Below the pieces are notes generated by a model. It saw only the letters and a list, made by a program, of their open reading frames with translations. It made no database searches and was not told where the DNA came from. From contig CAVXLQ010000023.1 in the NCBI GenBank assembly GCA_963762635.1, positions 62,001 to 126,000 of the forward strand: DNA of 64,000 nt, in the 5' to 3' direction. Position 1 is the first letter of the stretch. Every line of letters starts with the position of its first letter. Source of the DNA: Tenggerimyces sp963762635. GTDB lineage: Bacteria; Actinomycetota; Actinomycetes; Propionibacteriales; Actinopolymorphaceae. The position numbers were made by a program, and so were the translations under genes. Below are positions 28,019 to 37,589 of the stretch, one piece after another.

Positions 28019-29097
28019 GATCGGCCCGCCAACCAGGACACGACGACCTCCGCGATCCGCTCGCCCGCTTTCCCATCCCACAAGGGCGGAACGGGCCACG
28101 TCGTCGGGCGGCCGCGCTCGACCACAGCGCGCAGCTCGTCGGGCAGCGATGCCGCGGTCACCAGCTTGTTGGTGCCCGAGGTGATCGTGATCGGGCGTTC
28201 GGTGTTGGGCCGCAACGTCAGGCACGGCACGCCGAGCACCGTGGTCTCCTCCTGCACACCGCCGGAGTCCGTCACCACCGCGACCGCGCCGCGTACGAGC
28301 GACATGAACTCGACGTACCCCAGCGGATCCACCACACGGATGCCCGCATGGTCACCGAAGCCGAGGTCCATCAGCCGTTGGCGGCCGCGCGGATGCAGCG
28401 GGATGAGGATCGGCACCACGTCGGCGGCCTTGTGCATCGCTTGGATCATGGCCTGCGCGGAAGCGATGTCGTCCACGTTCGCCGGCCGGTGCAGCGTCGC
28501 GACCGCGTACGGGCCGGCGAGCGAGTGCGCGGCCTGCGCCGGCGCCGGGTCGAACCGGTCCAGGTGGGCGAGCAACGTGTCGATCATCGGGTTGCCGACG
28601 AAGTGGATTCTCGAGTCGGCGACGCCCTCGCGGGCGAGGTGTCCCCACGCCTCGGGGCTCGTGATCAGCGCGAGGTCGCACAACGCGTCGGTGACCTTGC
28701 GGTTGATCTCCTCGGGCATCGTGAGGTCGAAGCTGCGCAGCCCGGCCTCGACGTGCGCGAGCGGTACGCCGAGCTTCGCGCACACCATCGCCGCGGCGAC
28801 GGTGGAGTTGACGTCGCCGTACACGACGACCAGCGAAGGCGGCTCGGCGGTGAAGCGTTCCTCCAGCGCGATCATGACCGCGGCGGTCTGTGCCGCGTGG
28901 CTGCCCGAGCCGACGCCGAGGTTGACGTCCGGGCGCGGCAGGTCGAGCTCGCGGAAGAAGATCTCCGACAGCTTGTCGTCGTAGTGCTGGCCGGTGTGGA
29001 CCAGGCTCTGCTCGACGCCTCGCTGGTCGAGGGCGCGGATGACCGGCGCGGCCTTGGGGAAGTTCGGCCGCGCCCCGGTGATGTGGACGACTGTCAC
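28015..29097 (-). CDS. wecB: UDP-N-acetylglucosamine 2-epimerase (non-hydrolysing)
   Basis: Enzyme of 360 residues interconverting UDP-GlcNAc and UDP-ManNAc. Family marks: GARPNFPKAAPVIRAL at the N-terminus, HTGQHYDDKLSEIFF, VYGDVNSTVAAA, HVEAGLRSFD, MPEEINRK, LHRPANVDD and the C-terminal TDSGGVQEETTVLGVPCLTL with RPNTERP. The GTG start lies within GTGA, overlapping the stop of the upstream glycosyltransferase, and its stop overlaps the next gene. Together with the dehydrogenase at 35200-36453 it would supply UDP-ManNAcA for a cell-surface polysaccharide. Confidence 0.95.
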   Translation of the reverse strand: MTVVHITGARPNFPKAAPVIRALDQRGVEQSLVHTGQHYDDKLSEIFFRELDLPRPDVNLGVGSGSHAAQTAAVMIALEERFTAEPPSLVVVYGDVNSTVAAAMVCAKLGVPLAHVEAGLRSFDLTMPEEINRKVTDALCDLALITSPEAWGHLAREGVADSRIHFVGNPMIDTLLAHLDRFDPAPAQAAHSLAGPYAVATLHRPANVDDIASAQAMIQAMHKAADVVPILIPLHPRGRQRLMDLGFGDHAGIRVVDPLGYVEFMSLVRGAVAVVTDSGGVQEETTVLGVPCLTLRPNTERPITITSGTNKLVTAASLPDELRAVVERGRPTTWPVPPLWDGKAGERIAEVVVSWLAGRS

Positions 29098-30272
29098 AGT
29101 GCCCTTTCGCTGTCGAGCCAGTGCCGAACGGCGGCGGCGAAGTCCCCGGACACACGCGCTGGGGCGTGCCGCTCGGCCGCTTCCGCGGCACTCGCGCGCG
29201 CCTCCGGCGTCAGCAACCGCCGCGCGTCGGCAAGCGCGGCGACCAGCCCGTCGGGATCTTCGCCGCCATACAGGATGCCGTATGACGACTCAATCCGCGC
29301 GCCCTCCCCTCCGTCGTCACGCACGATGACCGGGAGGCCGAACGTGAGCGCCAGCGACAACGCTCCGGAGTTGAGCGAGCGTCGGTACGGGAAGACCGCG
29401 ACGTCGGCGGCCTTGCAGAACACCTGCAGCTCCTGGTCGGAGAGCTTGCGCAACGCACCGTGAGCGGTCGGATGGGCGAGCAGCCGCTCTTTGAACGCCT
29501 TCGTCTCGTCCTCGTGCCCGGGCGGACCGGCGACGAGCAGCTCGTACCGGCCGGGCTCGCGCTCGCTGAGCGTGTCGAACGCGTCGAGCAGCTCGGTCAG
29601 CCCCTTGTACGGCTTCACCCGGCCGACCAGCAGGAACACGATCGTGTCCGGCGAGAGGCCGAGCTGCTGCCGGGCCTGCGCCCGCGGCATCCAGGTGGGG
29701 TAGACGCCGAGGTAGCTCGGGTGCGGGACGGGCATCAGCTTGTGGTCGGGGATGTCGAACCAGGGCGCGACGAGCTCCTTGGTGCGTTCGCTCATCACGT
29801 GGACGCGTTCGGCCCGTTCCACGACAGCCTTGCGCAGCTCGACTTCGAGGTCGGTGAACCGGGCCTCGTGCGGGAGGATGTTGTGCACGGTCCAGAGCAG
29901 CCGCGCGCCGCGTTCGCGCAGGTCGTCGAGCTGGCCGAGGTAGCGCTTCGAGGCCTCGCGCGCCTCCGCCTCGTCCTTCGCCTTGGCCATCACGACGTTC
30001 AGCCAGTGGAGATGCACGACGAGGTCGAGGCCGCTGCCCTCGAGCGCGAGCGCGACCTGCTTGGTGGTCTGCGGGTCGTACGTCGGGACCGGCGTGAGGT
30101 TGGCGGCGTCTAGGCCGCTGTAGAGCAGCGCCTGGAACGGGTTGCCGACGTTGACCGGGAAGTAGGCGAGCAGGCCGCCGCGCTCTCGGGTCCAGTCGCG
30201 TTCGAGCAGCGCGCGCAGGGCGTCGTCGTGCGCGATGGCCCTGTCGGCGCCGAACTGTCGGGTGATCAGCAT
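29094..30272 (-). CDS. Glycosyltransferase family 4 protein
   Basis: GT-B glycosyltransferase of 392 residues. The second domain is clear: VFLLVGRVKPYKGLTELLDA, the DQELQVFCKAADVAVFPYRR segment and GALSLALTFGLPVIVRDDGG, equivalent to the EX7E donor-binding region. The N-terminal half contains LLAYFPVNVGNPFQALLYSG and TVHNILPHEARF, like exopolysaccharide transferases of the GumH type. ATG 30272 overlaps the stop of the preceding transferase by 7 bases. It is probably part of an exopolysaccharide or teichuronic-type glycan pathway. Confidence 0.9.
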   Translation of the reverse strand: MLITRQFGADRAIAHDDALRALLERDWTRERGGLLAYFPVNVGNPFQALLYSGLDAANLTPVPTYDPQTTKQVALALEGSGLDLVVHLHWLNVVMAKAKDEAEAREASKRYLGQLDDLRERGARLLWTVHNILPHEARFTDLEVELRKAVVERAERVHVMSERTKELVAPWFDIPDHKLMPVPHPSYLGVYPTWMPRAQARQQLGLSPDTIVFLLVGRVKPYKGLTELLDAFDTLSEREPGRYELLVAGPPGHEDETKAFKERLLAHPTAHGALRKLSDQELQVFCKAADVAVFPYRRSLNSGALSLALTFGLPVIVRDDGGEGARIESSYGILYGGEDPDGLVAALADARRLLTPEARASAAEAAERHAPARVSGDFAAAVRHWLDSERAL

Positions 30273-31917
30273 GCCTTCGCCCTGTCCAGCAGATCGTCGT
30301 ACGCCTTGGCGAACGCTTCGGCGACGGCGCTCCAGGAGCGTTCCTTGGCGACCCACGCGGCGGCGGCTTCGACGAGTTTCTCCCGCTCTGCTTGGTCGTC
30401 CTGGAGTTTGGCGGCTCGAGCGGCGAGGTCGTCGGCGTCGCCCGTACGGAACGTGTGGCCGCGCTCGTTCGCTCCGGTGATCTCGGCGAGCGCGGGCAGG
30501 TCGGCCATGAGCAGGGGGACGCGCATGGCCATGGCCTCGAACGGTTTCATCGGCGAGACCATCCGGGCGGCGCGTTCGTCGATGCGGGGAACGACGAACA
30601 GGTCGATCTGCGCGTAGTGGCCGGCGACCTCGTCGAACGGGACGTTGCCCGTGAACACGACGCTGTCCTTGACGCCTTGCTTGCGGGCAAGGGCCTCGAG
30701 CTCCTGGCGGCGGCTGCCGTCGCCGACGATCAGCGCCGTGACCTTGCGTCCTTGGCTCTTCAGCTTCGCGACGGCTTCGATCAGGACCTCTTGGCCTTCC
30801 CGCGGATGGGAGAGGTTGCTGACGTAGCCGAGCGTGAACGTGTCCGTCAACCCGAGCTTGCGGCGCAGCTCCTCGTCGCGTTCGCGCGGGGTGAACCGGC
30901 TGAGGTCGACGGCGTTCGGGACCACGCGCACGTTCGTCCTCGTCGACTCCGTGCTTGTGGACGATCTCGTCGCGCATCGGCCCGGAGAGCGTGATTACGA
31001 GGCCGGCCTGGCGCATCATGCGCGTCTCGGTGTCGAAGCGTCGGCGGTAGTACTCGGCACTCTCGACGTACCGCGCGTCGTCGGTCCAGGTCGTCTCGAA
31101 GAAGCTGCGTACCTCGTACAGCCAGGGGATTCCGGCCCACTTCGCGACCACGCTGCCGGCGAGCGCACCTTCGTATCCGCGGTGACCGGAGGCGATGTGG
31201 AGCAGCGCGGGCTTGTGCGTGGCGACCGCGCCGGCGAGCGCACGAGCGGTGAGCTCGACCTGCTCGTCGTAGGCGAGGTTCGCGAGGTGCTTGCCGGCGT
31301 GCGGGAGGAGGTGGTGGTAGGTGACCTCCTCGACATCGCTGTGGTCGGGAGCGTCGTCGATGCCGAGGATTCCGGGGAAACCGGGCATCGTGACGCCGCG
31401 GACGTCGCGACCGAGCCTCGTCGAGCGCCTGCAGCGACTCGTGCGTACGCGTGCAGAAGCCGTTGTGCAGGAACGGGCGGGACTCTTTGGCGAGGTAGAG
31501 CACGGCGTTACCTGTCGGCTCGGCCGGAGGGTTCGCGGTGAGCGCGGGCAGCCAGCGCGGGTCGGTCTCGCGGACGCGGCCGACCAGCTTGCGGGCGTAC
31601 GTCCAGTGGTCGAGGTCGCCGGTGAGCTCGGCGCGCCGGACCGCGTGCTTGCTGGCCTCGGTGAACTCACCCCGCTTGGCCGCGATCTTGGCGGCGAGGT
31701 CGAGCGCCGGGAGGTTGTCCGGGGTGCGGGTGAGCACCTGGGCGACAGTGGCGGCGGCCTCGTCGTACGCCTCGGCGCCGAAGCTCGCCTTCGCCCCGGT
31801 CAGGCCCGCGTTGTTGCGGCGCCCGATCACGGCGTGCTGCAGCTGGCGCAGCCGGCGCCGAGCGCCTCGCGGGAGCAGGGCGCGGCCAGCGTCGGTGAGC
31901 CGGTGCGCGAGCGTCAT
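30266..31917 (-). pseudogene. Glycosyltransferase family 4 protein, two single-base insertions
   Basis: First gene of the minus-strand glycan operon. Homology lies in three frames. From ATG 31917, MTLAHRLTDAGRALLPRGAR to HESLQALDEA (to about 31412) is a roughly 165-residue helical extension. The middle, GRDVRGVTMPGFPGILGI to HKHGVDED (to about 30938), is the acceptor domain. The last, VRVVPNAVDLSRFTPRERDE to LLDRAKAC (stop 30266), is the GT4 donor domain with LGYVSNLSHPREGQEVLI and MVSPMKPFEAMAMRVPLL. Removing one base near 31410 and one near 30936 restores a protein of about 550 residues. No residues appear lost at the joins, so a sequencing artefact is possible. Confidence 0.78.
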
Positions 31918-31951
31918 GGGGGTCGAATCTAGTCGAGGGTCCCGGGAACGA

Positions 31952-31991
31952 CGTTGCCCCGGCACCCAAGAGAACGGGTGCCGGGGCAACG
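31952..31991 (-). terminator. Perfect 16-bp hairpin behind the M36 protease gene
   Basis: Arms 31952-31967 (CGTTGCCCCGGCACCC) and 31976-31991 (GGGTGCCGGGGCAACG) are perfect reverse complements around the 8-base loop AAGAGAAC. It lies between the end of the M36 protease reading frame and the start of the glycosyltransferase operon on the same strand, so it probably ends protease transcription. No uridine run follows, as is common in actinobacterial terminators. Confidence 0.7.
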
Positions 31992-31994
31992 ACC

Positions 31995-34931
31995 TCAGTC
32001 GAGCTGAGGCTTACGGCGTGCCGTAGACCGCGAGTTCGGACGGAGTCGACCCAGTCGCATCCCGAGAACGCGCCTGGGCAGGTGCCGCCGAGATCCTCGA
32101 CCTGGGTGCTGAGCATCGTGTAGCGGAGGTACTGGACGCCGACGCCGGTGCCCGCGGCCAGCGGGATCGACGTTGGCCTTGCGGTCTGCCACGCCGAAGT
32201 CACCCGACGCCGCAGCCGCCCACGTCGTGCCGTTCGTGGACGTCTCGAGCGAGTACTCGCTGGTCGAGGCGCTACCCGAGTCGCCGCAGGTGTTGCTCGG
32301 GTTGATCGTCAGCTCGGTGACGTCCACCGCACTCGGCAGCTTGACGATCACCCATCTCGGCGCGATGTCGAGCGGGCCGGTGCCGACCTGCTCGACGAAC
32401 GACGACCAGCCGTTCGTCTGCGACATGTCGAACATCGCCGCCGCGCCACAGCCGAACGGAGCACCGGAGTCCTCGTTGGTGGCGACCACGGTCGCACCAC
32501 CAGCGAGCGCCGCCCAGTCGCGACGGAGCTGCCAGTTGGCGCTGTTCGCGCCGTTGCTGATCGACTTCGTCGCCACGACCGTCTCGTAGCCGGGGCCACG
32601 AGAGAAGACCTTCGGGTACGTACCAGCGAAGATGCCGCTGATCGTGTACGTGCCGTCAGCCGCGGTCACGGCCGCGTAGTCGCCGCCGAACCCGGAGTTG
32701 TGCCCACCGAACGCGACGACCGCGCCCGCCACCGGCGTACCGGCGTCGGAGTCGGTCACCACACCGGAGAGCGAACCGGTCGGCGTGTTCGCCTTCGGCG
32801 GCATCGCGAACGACTCCACCGGAGCCTGGTCGTCACCGTCGACCGAGCCCGCGAAGTAGCCCATGCCGCGGTGCGCGAACACCTGCCAGATCGCCTTGTG
32901 CGCCTTGCCACGGTTGACGACCTGGTCGGCCTGCAGGATCGAGTTCCGCATGTCGAGGAACGACGGGTTCGCCGGCGACAGCTCCATCGCCCGCGTCACG
33001 AGGCTCTCGGCCTTCTTCGTGCCGATCTCCTCGCGCAGGTCCCACAGCGTCTGGACCCAGATCTCGCCGTCGGAGTGGACCTCGGGACCGCCGGAGATCT
33101 TGCCGTAGTCGCCGTAGGTGAACCCGCCCGGACCGCCGCCCGGTGTACCGGCGCAGTTCGGCGAGGTGCTGCCCACGTTGCAGTCGACTGGCTGCTCACG
33201 GATCTGGTTGCGACCCGCGCCGACCCACTGGCCGACCCGGAGCTCGCCCTCGGCCTTGGTGTCGCGCTCGTAGCCCTCGTTGTTGAGGAAGTCCATCGCG
33301 TACCAGTCGCTCCACGCCTCGCCCATCGCTCCGGCCTGGCCGCTGCCGAGCGTGGAGATACCGTCGGCGTCGACGACGAGCCGGTTGGACAGGCCGTGAC
33401 CGAACTCGTGGTAGACGATGTCGGCCGCGTACGAGCCCATCGCCGCCACCCACGGGTCACCGGGGACCGCGGGGTTGCGGAACAGGTACATCTGCATGCG
33501 CGGCGGCGTGCCGTCCGGCGGGGTGCCGAAGTTGGCGTTGTTGATGTGGGTGCCGTCGGGCAGGCCAGCAGCGGTGTTGGCGCCATCGAGGTCGTTGCCC
33601 TCGATCGCGTCGCCGTCCACGGCCTCGAAGTTGCCGGCCTCACGGGTGAAGCTGATCGGCGACTTCGCCAGGTGGTCGTGGAACTTGCTGATGTAGTAGA
33701 AGAGCTGCGTGCCGGAGCTCTTCCGGTTGGTCTCCCACGAGTTCGGCACCGTCGAGTCCCACGTGCAGACGAACGCCGTGCAGTCGGGGTCGGACAGCGG
33801 GAACCGGGTGAACGGGAACGTGAACGAGCGCGGCGCCGCCTTGGTGATCTCCTCGGCGGGCTGCGCGAGGTTGTCGTCGTTCAGGTCGGACCAGACGTGA
33901 GCCGGGTTGCCGGCGAGCCTGGGCGAGTTCTTCGGCAGCCACTTCGACTTGAGGTCGACGTTCTTGAAGTTCCCGCCGCGCGGGGCGCCGGGGTAGTTCT
34001 CGACGACCTTCGCGCTGTCGTGCTGGATCAGGTCGCGGCGGTACAGAACGCGGCCGGTCGCGGCGTCGATCACGTGCATGAACATCTGGTCGCTCGACGG
34101 GCTGGTGACCGTCTGCCACGCGGTCCGCAGGCCGGATGGGGACTTGAACTGCACCAGCTTGGCCTGGTCGCCACCGGCGAACGAGGTCGTCTTCGAAGCG
34201 TTCCCCGACGTGGTCGCCTTGGCGGCCTTCGGCTTGGCGAACGCGTCCTCGACCGCGGCGCTGCGCGCCTGCGTCGGCGTGAGCTTCGGCGCGGCGGAGC
34301 TGGTCGGGAGGCTGGCGACGGGCGAGCCGTCGATGCTGATGAGCCGGCCGTCCTTGGCCACGTGGGCCTTGAGGCCCTGGCCGAACACGGTGACGCCGTT
34401 CACGGTCTGGATGAACGACAGGTGCCTGGTGCCCGCGACGTCGGCGTACGTCTTGCGCAGCGTGAGCCGGTCGATGTCAGCGGCCGAGAGCCCGAACGCG
34501 GCGGCGTTCTTCTTGACGAACGAACGGGCGATGGACTCCGCGCCGGCCTTGCTCGCTCCGGTGAGGAAACCGTCTGTCCGCGCGACCTTCTTCGGCGTGC
34601 CGGTGAGCCCGTCGATCGCGACGATGCCCTCGGCGCCGAGTCCCTTGCGGTAGCTCTTCACGCTCGGCTGAGCAGCCTTGAGGGCCGCCGCGCGCTGCAG
34701 CGCGGGCTTCACCGCCGGGTCGGTCCGAGCGTCGTAGTTGCCGAGCGCTTCGCCGGTGGCCTTTGCCCCGGATGTCGCGCTCTTCCCTGCCGTGGCCGAG
34801 TTGCCTCCAGCCGCTACCGCGCCGGTGGGCGCGAAGCTCACTGCGATCGCGACAGCTGCCGCGACCCCTCCCAACAGGACCGGTTTTCCGCGAATGTGAC
34901 GCTTTGACCGGCCAGACTTCCCGAAATGCAT
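31995..34931 (-). CDS. Secreted M36 (fungalysin) zinc metalloprotease, 3' end frameshifted
   Basis: Large extracellular protease. ATG 34931 starts a signal region (RHIRGKPVLLGGVAAAVAIA, then SFAPTGAVAA). A pro-region with FTP/PepSY-like segments (about 60-270) precedes the M36 catalytic domain: zinc ligands His508 and His512 with catalytic Glu509 in YHEFGHGLSNRL, and the third ligand in GEAWSDWYAMDF about 30 residues on. A carboxypeptidase-regulatory-like domain (GSLSGVVTDSDAGTPVAGAV) and a discoidin-like C-terminal domain follow. The literal frame ends at 31995, but homology leaves it near 32168: YLRYTMLSTQVEDLGGTCPG lies in the second frame and SELAVYGTP plus TAA (32013-32011) in the third. 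Two extra bases (near 32168 and 32042) explain this. Confidence 0.9.
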   Translation of the reverse strand: MHFGKSGRSKRHIRGKPVLLGGVAAAVAIAVSFAPTGAVAAGGNSATAGKSATSGAKATGEALGNYDARTDPAVKPALQRAAALKAAQPSVKSYRKGLGAEGIVAIDGLTGTPKKVARTDGFLTGASKAGAESIARSFVKKNAAAFGLSAADIDRLTLRKTYADVAGTRHLSFIQTVNGVTVFGQGLKAHVAKDGRLISIDGSPVASLPTSSAAPKLTPTQARSAAVEDAFAKPKAAKATTSGNASKTTSFAGGDQAKLVQFKSPSGLRTAWQTVTSPSSDQMFMHVIDAATGRVLYRRDLIQHDSAKVVENYPGAPRGGNFKNVDLKSKWLPKNSPRLAGNPAHVWSDLNDDNLAQPAEEITKAAPRSFTFPFTRFPLSDPDCTAFVCTWDSTVPNSWETNRKSSGTQLFYYISKFHDHLAKSPISFTREAGNFEAVDGDAIEGNDLDGANTAAGLPDGTHINNANFGTPPDGTPPRMQMYLFRNPAVPGDPWVAAMGSYAADIVYHEFGHGLSNRLVVDADGISTLGSGQAGAMGEAWSDWYAMDFLNNEGYERDTKAEGELRVGQWVGAGRNQIREQPVDCNVGSTSPNCAGTPGGGPGGFTYGDYGKISGGPEVHSDGEIWVQTLWDLREEIGTKKAESLVTRAMELSPANPSFLDMRNSILQADQVVNRGKAHKAIWQVFAHRGMGYFAGSVDGDDQAPVESFAMPPKANTPTGSLSGVVTDSDAGTPVAGAVVAFGGHNSGFGGDYAAVTAADGTYTISGIFAGTYPKVFSRGPGYETVVATKSISNGANSANWQLRRDWAALAGGATVVATNEDSGAPFGCGAAAMFDMSQTNGWSSFVEQVGTGPLDIAPRWVIVKLPSAVDVTELTINPSNTCGDSGSASTSEYSLETSTNGTTWAAAASGDFGVADRKANVDPAGRGHRRRRPVPPLHDAQHPGRGSRRHLPRRVLGMRLGRLRPNSRSTARRKPQLD

Positions 34932-35142
34932 GGTGGTGCCCCCTCCGAAGAGATCCCCACAGACTCCTGGGGTGCGGGAACGCGAATGCCGCGCGGGATG
35001 AAAACTACGACGGCTCACCGAGGTTTGCTGGCGTTTGTCAAGTTCAGGACGTCCCGAGTCTTGAGACAGACCCGTTGCGAGCCGTAATCAGACGCCTATG
35101 TAACAGTGAGGGAACAAAGCCCAGCTCCCGCGTGTCTCTGTC

Positions 35143-35165
35143 CGGTCGGACATACTTGCCGACCG
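35143..35165 (+). other. Stem-loop in the leader of the nucleotide-sugar dehydrogenase gene
   Basis: CGGTCGG (35143-35149) and CCGACCG (35159-35165) form a 7-bp perfect stem with a 9-base loop, 34 bases before the start codon at 35200 and before its GGAGGA ribosome-binding site (about 35184-35189). It lies within the 268-base divergent region between the M36 protease (start 34931) and this gene. The region otherwise shows no gene. It may be an operator or mRNA leader structure; no family was recognised. Confidence 0.35.
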
Positions 35166-35199
35166 AAGTCTTTGTCATTCTTTGGAGGAAGTCAGCGCC

Positions 35200-36453
35200 A
35201 TGTCGGTCGACCTCGTTGTCATCGGTTTGGGGTACGTCGGCCTGCCCCTTGTGCGCGAAGCGTGCCGATCTGGACTGGGCGTCGTCGGGCTCGACGTCTC
35301 CGACCGCGTGGTCGCGGGCCTGACCGCCGGCCGTTCGCACGTCGACGACATCTCCGAAGATGACGTCGCCGCGATGCTCCGCGCCGGGTTCACCGCCACG
35401 ACCGACGACCAGGTGCTCTCACTCGCCGACGTCGTCGTGATCTGTGTGCCGACGCCCCTGAACGAGGACGGCGGCCCCGACCTCACCGCGGTCAACTCGG
35501 CGGCCGAGAAGGTGTCCAAGTGGATCCACCCCGGGATGCTCGTCGTCCTGGAGTCGACCACGTACCCGGGCACGACCGACGAGGTCGTCCGCCCGATCCT
35601 CGAGTCGTCCGGGCTGCGGGCCGGGCGCGACTTTTGGCTGGCGTTCTCGCCGGAGCGGATCGACCCCGGTAACCCGACGTACGGCCTGCGCAACACCCCG
35701 AAGGTCGTCGGCGGGCACACGCCGGACTGCGCGCAGCGGGCCGAGGAGTTCTACGGCAAGATCTGCGACCAGGTCGTCCGGGCGGCCGGGACCCGCGAGG
35801 CCGAGATGGCCAAGCTGCTGGAGAACACCTATCGGCACGTGAACATCGCGCTGGTCAACGAGATGGCGATCTTCTGCCACGAGCTCGGCATCGACCTGCG
35901 AGACGCGATCAAGGCGGCCGCGACGAAGCCGTTCGGCTTCCAGGCGTTCTACCCCGGTCCGGGCGTCGGCGGGCACTGCATCCCGATCGACCCGAACTAC
36001 CTCTCCTACCGCGTGCGCCGGCTCGGCTACCCGTTCCGCTTCGTCGAGCTCGCCCAGGAGATCAACCAGCGGATGCCGGCGTACGTCGCGCAGCGGGTGC
36101 AGGACCTGCTGAACGACCACGCCAAGGCCGTGCGCGGGTCGACCGTGCTGCTGCTCGGCGTCACGTACAAGGCGGACATCGCCGACCAGCGCGAGTCGCC
36201 TTCGCAGCCGGTCGCGGCGCGGCTGCGCCGGATGGGCGCGGACCTCGTCTTCCACGACCCGTACGTGACGGAGTGGGAGGTCGAGGGCGAGGCGGTGCCT
36301 GCCGTGACCGACCTGGCCGCCGCGCTCAAGACCGCGGACGTGACCGTGCTGCTGCAGAACCACACCGCGTACGGCGCCGACACGCTCGCCAGCGCCCAGC
36401 TCATGCTGGACACCCGCGGACACGTCCGCGGCGAGCACGTCGAGGTGCTGTAG
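35200..36453 (+). CDS. wecC: Nucleotide-sugar dehydrogenase, probable UDP-ManNAc dehydrogenase
   Basis: UDP-glucose/GDP-mannose dehydrogenase family enzyme of 417 residues performing a two-step NAD-dependent oxidation at C6. The Rossmann motif is VVIGLGYVGLPLVREA. The middle domain carries EMAKLLENTYRHVNIALVNE, and the catalytic cysteine lies in GPGVGGHCIPIDPNYLSYR, a form typical of UDP-ManNAc/UDP-GlcNAc dehydrogenases. The C-terminal domain has GVTYKADIADQRESPS. The substrate is inferred from the epimerase encoded at 28015-29097. A GGAGGA sequence precedes ATG 35200 (an in-frame GTG/ATG upstream would add MEEVSA). The next glycosyltransferase starts two bases after the stop. Confidence 0.9.
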   Translation: MSVDLVVIGLGYVGLPLVREACRSGLGVVGLDVSDRVVAGLTAGRSHVDDISEDDVAAMLRAGFTATTDDQVLSLADVVVICVPTPLNEDGGPDLTAVNSAAEKVSKWIHPGMLVVLESTTYPGTTDEVVRPILESSGLRAGRDFWLAFSPERIDPGNPTYGLRNTPKVVGGHTPDCAQRAEEFYGKICDQVVRAAGTREAEMAKLLENTYRHVNIALVNEMAIFCHELGIDLRDAIKAAATKPFGFQAFYPGPGVGGHCIPIDPNYLSYRVRRLGYPFRFVELAQEINQRMPAYVAQRVQDLLNDHAKAVRGSTVLLLGVTYKADIADQRESPSQPVAARLRRMGADLVFHDPYVTEWEVEGEAVPAVTDLAAALKTADVTVLLQNHTAYGADTLASAQLMLDTRGHVRGEHVEVL

Positions 36454-36455
36454 CG

Positions 36456-37589
36456 GTGGACCCGGCCGTCGGGGCGCAGCGCCCCGCGTTGCGCGTGCTG
36501 GTCTGCACGATCGTGCACAACCCGCACGACACCCGGATCCTGCACCGGCAGATTCGGTCGATGCTGGACGCCGGCTACGCGGTGACGTACGCCGCTCCGT
36601 TCAGCGCGTGCGACGCCACGGCGTGGCCCGAGCTGACCGCGGTCGACGTACCTCGCGCGGTCGGTCGGAACCGCCTCGGCGCTCTCCGCGCCGCTCGCGC
36701 GGTGCTGCGCAAGTACGGCAAGGACGCCGACGTGGTGATCCTGCACGACCCGGAGCTGCTGCTCGCCTTGCCCGGCCTTTCGCTTCCGGGCGCCGTGGTG
36801 TGGGACGTGCACGAGGACACCGGGGCCGCGCTCGTCGCGAAGCCCTGGCTGCCCTCAGCGCTGCGGCCCGTCGCGCGAGCGGGCGTGCGGGCGGCGGAGC
36901 GGCTGGCCGAACGGTCGCTGCGGCTGATGCTCGCCGACGAGGGCTACCGGACCCGCTTCGGGCAGGAGCATCCGGTGGTGCCGAACACGACGTACGTCCC
37001 GGACGTCGTCGAGCCCTCGGGCTCGTCGCGCGTCGTCTATGTCGGGCATCTGGCGCGGGCCCGCGGGGTGGCGACGATCGTGGAGACCGCGCGCAAGCTC
37101 GCGGGGAGCGGGATCTCGGTCGACATCGTGGGGGCGGGTGACGCGTTCGCCCGCGAGGCGTTGTCGGCCGCCGCGGCGGAGGGCGTGCTGAACTGGCATG
37201 GCTTCGTTCCTTTCGATCAGGCGATGCGGTTGTTGGACGGCTCGCTCGCGGGGCTCGCGCTGCTGCGGGACATGCCGAACTTCCGGCCGTCGACCCCCAC
37301 GAAGGTGATCGAGTACATGGCGCACGGCGTCCCGGTGATCAGCACGCCGCTCCCGCTGGCGAAGGCGCTGGTGGAGCAGCACGGGTGCGGGATCCTGGTG
37401 CCGTTCGACGACCCGGTGGCGACCGCCGACGCGATCCTGCGGCTGCGGGATCACCCCGAGGAGCGGGCCGAGCTGGGCAGCCGGGGGCACGAGGCGGCGC
37501 GGGCGCACTACCACTGGCCGAACGCCGCGCAGGGCTTCCTCGACGCCCTCGAGGGCTGGGCGGCAGAGGCCGCCGCCCAACGCCACTGA
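36456..37589 (+). CDS. Glycosyltransferase family 4 protein
   Basis: GT-B glycosyltransferase of 377 residues with a GTG start two bases after the dehydrogenase stop. The N-terminal domain has VLVCTIVHNPHDTRILHRQI, and the donor domain has VVYVGHLARARGVATIVETA, NWHGFVPFDQAMRLLDGSLA, and TPTKVIEYMAHGVPVISTPL, where the family's acidic donor-site residues sit. Being coupled to the UDP-ManNAcA-type dehydrogenase, it could transfer that uronic acid. Its last 63 codons are duplicated 303 bases downstream. Confidence 0.9.
   Translation: MDPAVGAQRPALRVLVCTIVHNPHDTRILHRQIRSMLDAGYAVTYAAPFSACDATAWPELTAVDVPRAVGRNRLGALRAARAVLRKYGKDADVVILHDPELLLALPGLSLPGAVVWDVHEDTGAALVAKPWLPSALRPVARAGVRAAERLAERSLRLMLADEGYRTRFGQEHPVVPNTTYVPDVVEPSGSSRVVYVGHLARARGVATIVETARKLAGSGISVDIVGAGDAFAREALSAAAAEGVLNWHGFVPFDQAMRLLDGSLAGLALLRDMPNFRPSTPTKVIEYMAHGVPVISTPLPLAKALVEQHGCGILVPFDDPVATADAILRLRDHPEERAELGSRGHEAARAHYHWPNAAQGFLDALEGWAAEAAAQRH

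Noticed and set aside
25484..28984. 1166-codon plus-strand open frame over the LacI, glycosyltransferase and wecB genes
   Set aside because: No motifs and skewed Arg/Val/Asp composition. All conserved domains lie on the opposite strand.
32148..34907. 919-codon open frame on the plus strand opposite the M36 protease
   Set aside because: Arg/Val/Leu/Asp-rich translation with no recognisable domain, mirroring the codon pattern of the protease on the other strand. It is a high-GC antisense shadow.
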